From Pterobdella sp. o SKG-2022 (Eukaryota > Annelida > Clitellata > Hirudinida > Piscicolidae), in the NCBI GenBank assembly GCA_964035795.1, contig OZ038322.1, positions 310,001 to 374,000 on the forward strand: 64,000 bases of DNA, in the 5' to 3' direction. This document shows positions 11,455 to 28,919 of the stretch, piece by piece (positions within the stretch are counted from its first letter, which is position 1; each line of letters starts with the position of its first letter). The notes beneath the pieces are model-generated. The model searched no databases and was not told where the DNA came from. It saw only the letters and a program-made list of their open reading frames with translations. The position numbers and the translations under genes were made by a program.

Positions 11455-14400
11455 ATGAACAACGACGACGCCGAGGAAGCGCGTTGTCTGCGGGCCAGCA
11501 TGCCAGGTTTGAGTGGACTCAGAAAAGCATTCTTTAGCGACAGATCTGCTTTGCATTCTAGCAACCACCAGCCTCGGGTGTCTTTCGTGACGAGGGAGAA
11601 CATTGACAGGAGTTTCAATCTGATCCGGGAGAGGTGTCCACTGGGAAGGGCAGACTTACAACATGTACAAACTCTCATCCATCGATGTCCCAAATCTGAC
11701 AACATTCTTGAAGTGCTCGATGAAAATGGCTGGAATGTTTTGCAGCGAGCCATCATCACCAACCACCCTCAAGTAAGATACAAATTTATTCTAATTGACA
11801 TTTCAATGACCTCAACATTCCAAAGGTGGTGCAGATAATCATAACAAAAGGATGTGACTTGAACTCGGGCATTTGTACCCTGCCACTGCACCTTGCCACC
11901 AAATGTGGACATGCTCACATTGTTCAAATGCTCCTTGACAATGGTAGCAAAGCAGACATCTCACGACACGTCTGCTACCCTGTCAACCACATCAAGTCTT
12001 CCCTCCAACACCCTAAAGGCATGCCCAAGTTCCAGTGCAAGGTTGTTATTAATTCTTCAGTCATCTTTGTGATCATCATCATTCTATTTAGAGCCCATTT
12101 TCCTCAGCAGAGGGTAAGGCTTTTTTGACAACAAGTCTTTTTCACGTAAGGCGGTCGTGCTATTAATGATATTAACATAGTGCTCATGATAATGTGAAAT
12201 CTATTTGATAATTTATAATAATGACTTTGTAGCAACAAAGCAGAAGACTGAGCAATTAAGTATAAATTTTATTTTAGTTGAAATATAAAATTGTCAAAAA
12301 TTAATTTTATTAAAGTTCATAATAGAGATCTCCACACTGCCTCAACCACAGGTTTCAAAGACCAGTCACCCACCAATCACATATGCCTTCCCTAGTGACA
12401 GGCATGAGGTTGCCAAACTACGATTACTCATTAACTAGAGAGCACAAAGCCTTTTATAACTTTAACTTTATCAACATATTAGTTTGTTTTCTTCATTTGA
12501 TAAGGTGGCATTTTGAACATTTGTATACTAGACTTACTTAGTTGTTCTACTCAGTTTTACATCAATGTGTACTTTTGAAATCAACACACACGAAAGAACC
12601 ACAATACCACCCAATCAGGTGTTGAAGGTGCTGCTGACTCATCGCTCCAGCAAAGACCTCATAAAGAAAGAGTTTTTGTTGCATGAGGCATGTAAATTTA
12701 GAGCTAAAAAATGTCTTAAACTTCTCGTCAACATGTTTCCAGAACAAGTGACTACATTGTTATTTGTTGCCCTTCTTGTTGTGCCATCATTACCCATGTT
12801 GTGTTTGTGTCAACTCTTTGTTTTGTATTTGGTGTAGTTTTTTTGCTTGATATCAAGTTAGTGATAAGATGGATGCAGGAAGTTTTGTAATAGATTCAAG
12901 TTATATTCTCCTACATCCACATTATTAACGTCATCCTCAAACCACCATTTCACCTCATCCTTCAACCACCACTTCCTCACCTTGCCCTTCACCCAGGTAA
13001 ACATAAGGGATCGCAAGGGGTTGACACCACTACAACATGCCCTCCAAGGACCCAAGAACAGGGACTGTGCAGTGATTCTGCTTGAGAGCTGTGCCTACTT
13101 CGATGAGGAGATATTTGAAATGGAGACAGGCACTCTTCTCCACGAGATCTATGTATCAGCCGACACCTCACACCTCCTTAGACTCACTGAGCTGATGTTG
13201 GAGAAGGGGCCTGAGGATCTAGCCATGATGGTGACCAAAGGGGGAGGTGATACCTTACTCAACAAGCTACTTAAGCATTATGGCAGTGCAACCCCTCGAG
13301 AGAGAGATCAGTACGTCATGGAGGTAAGGGGTGGTTTGTTGGTGGGTGGAAAATGTGGGTTAGAGGTGTGGTTTGTTGGTGGGCGGAGCATGGAGGTTAG
13401 AGGTGTGGTTTGTTGGTGGGGAGAGCATGGAAATTAAAAGTGTCGTTTGTTGGTGGGTGGGGTATGAAGTTTAGAGGTGTGGTTTATTGGTGGGTAGAGC
13501 ATGGAGGTTGGAGGTGTGGTTTGTTTGGGAGGGGGGCATGGAAGTTAGAGGTGTGGTTTGTTGGTGGGTGGAGCATGGAAGTTGGAGGTGTGGTTTGTAG
13601 GTGAAATATCACAAAATTCAACAAGACAAAAACCACATACAGCACCTTTAAATGATACAACTGCAGGTTCGACAATGTATAGCTCTGTTGATCGACCATG
13701 GATGTGATCCTGACCAGACTAACAAGAAGGGAGAAGGGGCTCTACATAGTCTCCTTGCCCATCATAGGTGCTGTGTGATGTAATGTGGTGGGTTGGTGGC
13801 GTTGAGATGGTGTAATGTGGGGTGACGGTGGTGAGATGGTGTGATGTGGGGTGGTGGTGAGATGAGGAGATGCTTATTCAAAAGTTCTCTACTTATGGAA
13901 CTGACACTAAATCACGCTATCTCACAGTGGTCGTCCCCTTTTTTACATGAGAGACCGCTTCGGAGTGGCACCCACCTACCTCGTCAATCTTCTTGAAAAT
14001 ATGCTCCCCCTTCTGCAAGAACTGCTGGAGAGGGGTGCCAATGCCAACCTCATGTCCCCTCCTAATGTCTGTTTATATGTTTGTATGACTGTGTTTTTCT
14101 GTTTGTATGTTTGTGTGGTATTTTTTTTGTCTTTTTATATGTATTTCTGCATTTGTTTGTCTGTCTCTGCTTGTCTGTTTATATGCATACCCCTGTTTCT
14201 CTGCTGTGTTTTCATCTGTTTGCGTCCATCTGGTTTTATTGACTTCATTTCCTATCACCACCTTCCTCCCATATAAGCACCTGCACACATCCTCTTCAGG
14301 TGGTCTCCCCTTTGTACTACCTCATCAGGGTGGTCTGCTCCATGAGTCCGCAACTTCTTGGAGTCACCTCCAAGCAGGTATCATCACCATCCTCATCATC

Positions 14401-14851
14401 ATGAGCCCGGCGTAAGAACCCACCTTCTACTGGTGCCGGGTGTGCACTCCAACGGGAGTGTCGAAGAGGTTCTAAACCATGTCAGCTTCCAACCACAAAG
14501 CATTTCGAGAAAACATCCATCATTTTTATCGCTGCTCACCAAAAGTCACAAACAACTCGAAGCTGCAAGTTTCTTTCGGTACTCGCTCCAAAGAGTGTCG
14601 GAAAAGTCTTTGGAAGCTGGCGCTCAACAACAACAATCATCACCATCATCATCTTCATTATCCATCTTTAAAATTATTTCTCCCTCCTCCACCTCTCTCG
14701 AGACCACCCCATCATCCCCCTCTCCACCCCCTCCAGGTGGCAGGATGTGTAGAGACCTTGTGCGCATACAATGCAGATCCTAACGTCATTAATGCTATGG
14801 GAGAGAATCCCATCACTCTCTTGCTTAGTTCCCTCAGCAGGTGCTGTCTTT

Positions 14852-14882
<31 letters not shown>

Positions 14883-16290
14883 GTCATTATTATAAAAAAA
14901 ACAATAAAAAAAAAGAAAAAAAACTAAAACAACATTAAAAGCAATAATAAAAACAAAATAATACACAACCACTCGCCAGATGGCTGTACAATGCAGCTGA
15001 CGATAGTGACAAGCTGGACGACCTTCTCTGCTTCACCAGGGAAATGCTTGGTGCGTTCTGATTCGCTGCTATTTTTAACTCCAATCACATCAAGTTTTAA
15101 ACGTATCGAATATTCAAAAATGAGGCTAAAAATAGATTTAATTTTTCATGAGTACAGTTTCAAGATGCATCGCCACCCTTCTTCATGACGTATAATGCCC
15201 CATGTTGTTTGCAGGCTTGTTTCTGTCATATGGTTTGGACCCGGAAATGGTTTTGAGGAAGAACTTGAAACAGTTTGTGATCATCTTCAACTCTGCCATC
15301 CAGGACCCTTCATTCATCCACCACCTCAATCAGCTCTTTCGATCCATTATTCGAGCTGGAGGTTTGCCACTCTTGTTGTTGCTAGTAGCGGTATTTGTTT
15401 TTTTTTAACAGCAAACCTCCACCATTGATGACGTCACACCACTTCAGGCAACCCCAACTCCATAAACTTGTTTGAGCTGCCAAGTGACTTCACAAGCAAC
15501 AACACCTCGAACATGAGGAACAGTCATTTAAGGAGACAGGCACCTCAAAACGTCCAGAACGACACCCACCACACATCGACCCGCAAATACACTGTGAGCT
15601 ACTACGTGGCAAGGGGACTCTATATACATGCTAGGTTTGTGTTTTCAAGTCTTTGAGGAGGTACGATGATGAAGTCAAGGAAAGCTTGGTGTGTTTGTTA
15701 CAGTAAACAGGCGCCAAATGATTCAGCTTGATTAATGTCATATGTTTTGAGCAAAACACATATCTTCAAACCCACACACGCACACACAGATACAAGAACG
15801 AATCAGCGTTCAGCATTTTGGACGTGTTTTACTGCACTCTGCAACAACCTCATCTCACCTCTTGTGTCGATGCCATCTGTTCTACCCTCGACCACGAGTT
15901 CGAGCAAGGTGAACCATTTTTAACTCACTTCATCCAATTGCATCTTCTATAACCACACCTCCTTCTCTAACATCTTCAGTATATAACTTCCACATAACAC
16001 GTGTTACTTTTGTATGAAGCAGAGTGAAGAACATAACTTAAAACACATCATCACCACATAACTATAAAGATCATCATCATCATCATAAATGTCACACCCG
16101 CATTTGATTGACAGGTGCTAGAAATTCAAGCATCCAACAGAAAGTCAGGTCAAGGTCATCCCATCCCAGATCTCTCAAGATGCTTTGTAGGATCGCTATC
16201 TGTGACGCCATTGGTTGGAGAGTAGGTCAGTACGCCCACATCCTGCCACTTCCTCAGCCACTCAGAGACTTCATTTGGAGTCTCGAGTGA
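11455..16290 (+). CDS. Ankyrin-repeat and SOCS-box protein (ASB-like cullin-5 adaptor)
   Basis: Thirteen exons fit in phase: 11455-11772, 11826-12041, 12619-12747, 12997-13323, 13667-13767, 13928-14066, 14300-14377, 14737-14840, 14980-15050, 15215-15361, 15448-15634, 15790-15908, 16115-16290; 703 aa. Ankyrin repeats show as NGWNVLQRAIITNHPQ, CTLPLHLATKCGHAHIVQ, RKGLTPLQHAL, KKGEGALHSLLAHH and FGVAPTYLVNLLE, with spaced, degenerate repeats after them. The C-terminus is a clear SOCS box: PRSLKMLCRIAICDAIGW … LPLPQPLRDFIWSL. Known family role: the SOCS box binds elongin B/C and cullin-5, and the ankyrin repeats pick substrates for ubiquitination. The subfamily is unclear; 703 aa is long for an ASB. 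An ORF in the intron at 14400-14640 could be an optional exon but lacks a good acceptor. Confidence 0.85.
13330..13605 (+). repeat. Minisatellite in an ASB-like intron
   Basis: About seven imperfect units of roughly 40 bp built on GTGTGGTTTGTTGGTGGG plus GGAGCATGGAGGTTAGAG. It starts just after the donor of exon 4 (13323). Confidence 0.85.
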
Positions 16291-17044
16291 CGTCACAAAG
16301 GTAGCGTCGACTAGAGTGTAGCTGCACAAATAGGTGGTGACATGGAGGGGAGGCATCTGCTGAAAACGTGCAGTTTGTCATCAGGGTTTCTGATGCTGTT
16401 TTGTTTGTTCTAGTCAGTGTATACTGTGTTATAGTTGGCGCATCTTGTATGTGTGTTGGATGTGAGGTGGAGTGGTATATGGGATGGTGGTAGAGCATAA
16501 TGAAGGGACATAAACTTGAAGGTCACTCGATCATCTTTGCATTCCAAAAATCCCATGGTCAGTGCTGTTTCGGTCATCATACCACATCACATCACCTCAA
16601 ATGACATGGCGTTATATTTTTGATAGCTTAACAACACCTTGTATCGAAATTCAACCGTCATTATTTGTACTAGAATTTTATACCTTTTTGGATTTTTATC
16701 CATATTTTTCGAAATTGACTTGATTTTCTCAAATAGTGGTCAAAAAGGTTTGCAAGACCACACCTCTTTTAATACTCACTTCCTCAATCTCATAGCTTAC
16801 ATTTGATATCACATTATAATCGGAATGTTCTAGTAAATGGTCTCAACTGTGCTTTTTTATTTGAATTCTTAACCATTAAATATTAAAGGTGAATTTAGAG
16901 TTAATAAGAAGTAAAGAAAGGAGTTGATACAAAAGTGTAAATATCTTCAGTTGTATTGAAGTTGTTCCTGGTGGGTTGTGATATTGTGATTTCAAACATT
17001 ATGAAATGAACATATAAAACCCGGCCATGAACAAACTGTCCACC
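16291..17044. other. Intergenic gap between converging genes
   Basis: The ASB-like gene (+) and CCT2 (-) end towards each other with 754 bp between stops. The minus-strand AATAAA (TTTATT on +, near 16857) is a plausible CCT2 poly(A) signal. I see no other gene here. Confidence 0.6.
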
Positions 17045-20000
17045 TTAGCAGGGCCTGTGATCTTGGGATCGTTGTCTGGGAGCAGATTTTAGAATACTGT
17101 CAACTCTGACAATCATCTCTGCTGCCTCAGCCCCACTCACCAACACTTGTTGTTTGACCTGAATATGGGATGAATTTGAAGGTGTGGCGGTTGTTAGGAG
17201 ATAACAATGGATATATATTGTATCATTGATGCAGTTATGAAGACGTGATTAAAGCTGATGAAGTATCCAATGAAGGTTGATGACTCACCTTGAATGACTC
17301 GAGGATGCCCAACTCCTTCATGTCAGCTATCTCTCCATTACTCATGTCTGTGAAAACATCATTATCATCATCATTTTCCCCACGAGGCCATCATCATCAC
17401 CGTCCTCCCCACATTATCCTCATCAGCACAACTGCCACCCCTCAAAGAGAATACTAACTGAGTCCAAAAGTGTTATTGCCCTCATTATGGTAGGCCCTCA
17501 ATTTGGAGACCAGTTCTGCACTGTCATAACCACCATTGTCTGCTATGTATGTTGGCAGCTGTGGGGTGGGTGACAGTTTAAGTCCTTTTCAAATGCATTA
17601 ACATATAAATCTTTGTTGCATCTCACGAAACATGACAATTAGTAGTTGGCAAGGAAGAAATTCTCGAACCCACCATGCGCAGAGCTTTCGAGAAGGCTTC
17701 CATAGCGATGGCTTCCTTGCCAGGTGTGAGGGCAGCCAGTTGAGACACTGCATTTGACATCAGCATCTCTGAGGCACCTGTCAGTGATGCATGGTGGATC
17801 ATCATGCCTCATAAACCATGGTGACACACCAACCTCCCCCAAACACTGTCCTCGTCTCCTGCACAGTCTGAGATAGGACACACAGGGCATCGTGCAAAGA
17901 CCTCTCTGCTTCATCAAGGATCTGCTGAGTGGCCCCTCTCAACACTATTGTACATGCCTCCCCCATCGCTACTCCTGTGTGGTGGTGTGAAAGCTGAAGT
18001 TTCTTGTGTGATTACATGGGTGCTTGAGCAGAGTTGGAGTGCATGGGTGCTTGAGCAGAGTTGGAGAGCATGGGTGCTTGAGCAGAGTTGGATTGTATGG
18101 GTGCTTGAGCAGAGTTGGAGTGCATGGGTGCTTGAGCAGAGTTGGAGTGCATGGGTGCTTGAGCAGAGTTGGATTACATGGGCAGTCATGAAACAAATGG
18201 ACACACACCTGAGAACTTAAGGAGTTTATCCTCTCCAATGATGACCTCCTCAATCATGTCACAGTGACCCAGTTTGACAGCATCGGGCATGTCAAAGGTG
18301 GACACAATCTCACCTCCAGTGACCAGAGCAAGCCTCTCGACTCCCTCAAAGTCTGCATGCTCAATGGCCATCACTCCTGCATCTGCAAACAGCTGCTCAG
18401 GATAGTTGTAGATCAATTGCCTGTGAAGTGTGGGTGTAAGTGAGGATTGAGTTGGTTAATTTGATGTTTAGACCATAATATAAAATGAGTGATAGCACAG
18501 ACACAAGAGGATGGCAACCTGTTGATGAAGACATTGATGTCGTGTTTTAGAATCTTGGCCACTTTGGCCTTCATCTTCTCCTTCTCAGCCAACTCCAATT
18601 CAGCCACTTTACCCACCGCATCCACCCTGACCCTTGCTGCAAACACCTGGGAATGTGGTGGTTTATAAAGGTTTGCATGACCAATCCATGTGAGCATGGA
18701 TGCAAATCAATGATGATGAGAGCATGTGATCATCATGAAAATTGGAAATCTTCAGAAAAGTTGAAGAAAAGCACAACTACAAAACAACAGAAGAAGGTCC
18801 TATGAGTTCCACCCACCTTGATCTTGTCTGTGTCCATAGGGGTGTTAGCTATGAGGATCCTGGCATTCTCTATCCTCTTTGGCTGGTTTATTCCAATCTT
18901 CTTATCCAACAAGAAGCCTGTGTGTCATTTTGAATATATGTGTATTACTACTGCTACTATTACTAGTACTACTACTACCATCACTCACCCTCATCCAGGA
19001 ATGAGTCTTGCAGACCTCCACCCAACTTCTTTATCACCTGGATTGAATCCAGGTTTGGCTTGCCCTGACATCATTACGTTGGTCATCCTCATTTCATCAA
19101 TACATCAATATATATATATTTATTTATATTGATGTTTTTAAAGATGAGAAATTCAAAATGGCCACAACACCTTGAGTCTGAGAACAGCCTCAACAGCCAA
19201 TGAGGCGAAGTGGTCCTTGTGTTGGGTGAGGATCTTGGAGGAGATGGTAGTGCAAGCAATGTTCATCAAGTCCCCCTTGAACTTCACTGGGTCCTTGCTG
19301 TTGTGTATGTGTTTTTAGCAAATGCATTTTAAATTCCAAAAAAATTTTTGAAAATTTTTCACAACTTATGTGGATGTAGGAAACAAATATGTATGAAACT
19401 AAAAACTTGAAGGTATTGATTTTTCCGAAAGCCAACAATAAAATGAATATAATTTCAGAACACTGGTTAGTTTAGTAAGATACGAAGTAACATTTTCAAG
19501 TATACTTGAAAATTTTACTTTGTTAACAAAAAGCTTCGTATCTTAATAAACTAACCAGTGTTCTGAAGTTATATTCATTAGAAACATCAACAAAAAACTA
19601 TTGGAGTGAAGACTTCACCTCACATCACCACAGCCCTAAGCTCACCCATTATCAAGAGCAGAAGCAGTGAGTGCCCTCTTAGCCTCATTGGTAGCTTTCC
19701 TCCACCCTGCCACAATGGTTTGTGGGTGGATCTTCTGACTGATCAGTGTCTCTGCTTCCTGCAGATGATGGTGGCTTGGTGGTAGTGTTTGTATTTGATA
19801 AATGATGTCATGTTCCAAAAATGCAAAAATACTTTGCAGAACTTTTAAGCTAAAACAGCTCAAAGAATATTGCCTAAATGAATAAAGGTGATAGTTCTAA
19901 TTTAATTTTAGAATCTTAATAGATATTGTGAGTTTGACTGAACATTTCATGATCACAAGTGAAATTGGATACATCCATTTGGAAAAAAATTATAAGCCTC

Positions 20001-20932
20001 AATAATTATACTTTTAACACGAGATCATTAAGCAATAAGATACTTTGAGGAGTTCACAAGCAAGCACTACCACTGAAGTCGTGCCATCTCCCACCTCTCC
20101 ATCCTGAACCTTCGATATCTCTGAAGTGGTACATTGAACTATGTTTGGTGCTATGATCTACCTGGGTCATTTCTTCTCTTATGAGTGTTCTTGCTCAACT
20201 CAATTTTCATTATTTTTTTTATGGTTTATATCATAAAAACTTAAAAATTGTGAATATCACAACTCACACTTCAATACTGAAAGTTTTAATGAATTTTTTA
20301 CCCCACAACATTTTCCCCATTCATCACAACCCTCCCCCCACCAACTGACCAACAAGCACTTTGGCGGCAGGGTTGTCAACTCCGAGAGATTTGAGAATGG
20401 TAGCTCCATCATTTGTCACTTGGATGGCATCATTCATATTGCCTGATTGCAAGATCTTGTCCTGTAGAAATTAGTGTTTGTAAAGTTGGAAAGTAATGTG
20501 AGTAGGATCAATTGAATTATACTGTTGTATTATAGTTCAATAAAACTTGTTTAAATAAAATTTCGTACCATCCCTTTGGGTCCTAGGGTAGATTTGACCA
20601 AATCACCAATAGCAATGGCTCCAATGAAAGATGACTGAAAAATGAAAACAATTTTGAGTGATGTCAAAGATAATGCCACAAAATCAACTAGGAATTAGGG
20701 TGATTTACAAAGTGATTACTCACCATCCGAGCATGTTCAGACTTTTCCTCTTCAGCGCCAGCTTTGAGAAGTTGAATGGGATTGAGAGAAACCTTTAAAT
20801 TGAAAACAAAATTTATTAAAAATTTGCAGTTAGCAACCATCAGCAGCAAATGCTGAAACCGGTATTTTGTGAGCAAAAATTTTTTCCCAAAAATACCAAG
20901 CCAAACAAATGAAAATTAGCCATAATAACCAT
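17045..20932 (-). CDS. CCT2: T-complex protein 1 subunit beta (CCT2 chaperonin)
   Basis: Fifteen exons are placed, high to low: 20792-20724, 20634-20569, 20461-20350, 20120-20044, 19758-19646, 19297-19171, 19064-18989, 18917-18817, 18646-18519, 18420-18209, 17974-17834, 17777-17674, 17558-17459, 17347-17289, 17158-17045. All phases agree; together they give 532 aa (human CCT2 is 535). Diagnostic CCT motifs: [30 protein letters not shown], the nucleotide site [20 protein letters not shown], a CCT2-specific [14 protein letters not shown], the apical [20 protein letters not shown] and [14 protein letters not shown]. The start is unresolved: a first exon at ATG 20932, supplying only Met or a short leader, would complete the protein. 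Role: ring subunit of the cytosolic TRiC/CCT folding machine for actin, tubulin and other proteins. It is divergent from IFT56. An intron between exons for residues …KFSG and VAMGEACT holds a minisatellite. Confidence 0.95.
18010..18182 (+). repeat. 27-bp minisatellite in CCT2 intron
   Basis: About six tandem units of GGGTGCTTGAGCAGAGTTGG plus AGTGCAT. The unit is a multiple of three, so all frames on both strands stay open; they are not coding, because the CCT2 exons on either side (18209 and 17974) join in phase across it. Confidence 0.95.
19442..19579. repeat. Fold-back element (inverted repeat about 46 bp) in CCT2 intron
   Basis: The left arm begins AATGAATATAATTTCAGAAC; the right arm ends GTTCTGAAGTTATATTCATT. 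The arms run inward through GTTAGTTTA/TAAACTAAC and GATACGAAG/CTTCGTATC, with an inner palindrome around TTCAAGTATACTTGAA. Half copies of the same family occur at about 49345-49430 and 59567-59658, so this is a dispersed MITE-like repeat. Confidence 0.8.
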
Positions 20933-21297
20933 TTTACGGACTTTAATTTAACAAAAAAGACTCAAAAAAAGCAAATTAGCAGCACACACGAGCAATATTT
21001 AGCGGGCGATAATTGTAAGTTCTAGAAGTTTTGTATTTTCTTTGTTATTTAAATTATAGAAATATTGTTTTTTTGAAAACAAATAACTTCATTAAAATTT
21101 CAAAAATCCTTTAAAATAATTTTTGATTCGATGGATTGAGGTAACTATTGGTTACTTAAATGCACGCTCAATGAGAAGGGAATGAAAGAATACTAGAAGC
21201 TAACATGGTAATTACATCAAACTCTTACTGTTATACACTTTTTTATCTAAAAATTATTATTTTAAAAATAATTCTCATTCTAACAGTTTTTTTCGAG
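20905..21297. promoter_or_regulatory. Probable shared divergent promoter of CCT2 and IFT56
   Basis: CCT2 (-) starts at about 20932 and the first placed IFT56 exon (+) at 21298; a GTAAGT at 21013 is a candidate donor of an IFT56 5' exon. No TATA box is obvious on either side, as is usual for such housekeeping pairs. Start sites cannot be fixed from sequence. Confidence 0.5.
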
Positions 21298-27545
<6,248 letters not shown>

Positions 27546-28919
27546 GCATAATACAGGCAAAATTGATTCGAAGGACCTTATCACAAACATTTTATGTCCA
27601 TAAACTATAGTCATTTGAGGATAAGCTATTTCAACTCCTGTCTTGAAGATGATAAGGGATCGATTAGCGATCTAACGTTGTTTGTGATGCTTGATAGAGT
27701 CCTCTAAGCTAGAAATATCAATATATATTTTTATTCTTTTCTTTTTATTCTTTTCTATTATTCTTTATATTATTTTTATTATTTTTCATTATTACTTTTA
27801 TTATTATTACAATTAGAATTTTTGAAATTCTTATTTGTTAAACACTAGGCTCAAACACAAAAACGGTTAATCCATGTACCAAAAGCAGGCTGGTTTTCGA
27901 CTCCTTGAAACCATTGTTACCTTCGATTGTCCTCATCTTTTTGTAATAACAAAGTTATCTACAAAAAGTGAATATAGCAAATATTTGAATTTCAAACTTT
28001 TCCATTTTCAAAAATATAATGTTAATGAGGAAATTTGAATATAAAATATGTGGTTATTGACGGATCAGAATTGACTTCATAAAGAAGTTGCGAAAGATCA
28101 CAGTTGCAGCATGTGGCTTGGTTTTCTCTTCGTGTAGTTTCGGGGCTTCTATAACTTTGACGAGGAATTTAACATATAAATGTGGAGTCTATTTTGTTAT
28201 AATGGAGTAGTACTGGAAACTTAGCATGGTAAGCTTTCAAACCCGCTTTCATTATATTGCGAAAACCCAGGTTTAACAAACTTGGAAAAAGATCTAATTT
28301 TAGTGTACTCGTGGTCTTCATTATTTCCTACCTGGAGCTGTCTGTTTGAATCCAATTTCCTCTTCCTACACATCATTCTAAAATTTTATTTCATAAATGA
28401 CTTCTAACGTAACCTTTTCTGTTCTTTACAGAATATCCAACTCATTTTGCCTAAAGACACCAAACCTCACTTCCATTTAACGCAAAAATGAATCATTTTG
28501 AAAATTATTTGAATTTGATTTATTATTATTCAGCAATTAAATCTGACAAGCTTAAATAGCCTCGCAGCAACATCTGTGCTTGATCGATTAGAAGCAGTTA
28601 AGACTTCGAATGCAAAGCTTTGGTAGTTGCGCTGGCAAAGTTTTTTTAGGCTGTTTTATTTGTTGATCAACTTTTATAAAACTTGATTGTTTTTTAGAAT
28701 CTTAAAGCTATTATTCCGTTCAACTTTACTAAATAAATTGACTAATGTAATGTTTAGCCTTTTCTGTAACATCAATATTCTATTGCGATCCTTAACAATT
28801 ATAGAACTATCGACCACACAAAACAATTAAAAGTACACACTTTTAATAAATATATCTGCTTCGTCTTTTTAAACTTCAAACTCATCTCACCTTGAAATCC
28901 GCTGCGAAACTTTGGCAAA
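27546..28919. other. Intergenic region, no gene seen
   Basis: AT-rich, with T-rich low-complexity sequence at about 27725-27830. No splice-consistent ORF or recognised repeat. Confidence 0.5.

Noticed and set aside
14400..14640. Extra coding exon of the ASB-like gene
   Set aside because: Open in two frames but without a good acceptor, and the exons on either side already join in phase.
17948..18253. Tandem ORFs over the 27-bp repeat
   Set aside because: The unit is a multiple of three, so all frames stay open; it lies between two well-defined CCT2 exons.
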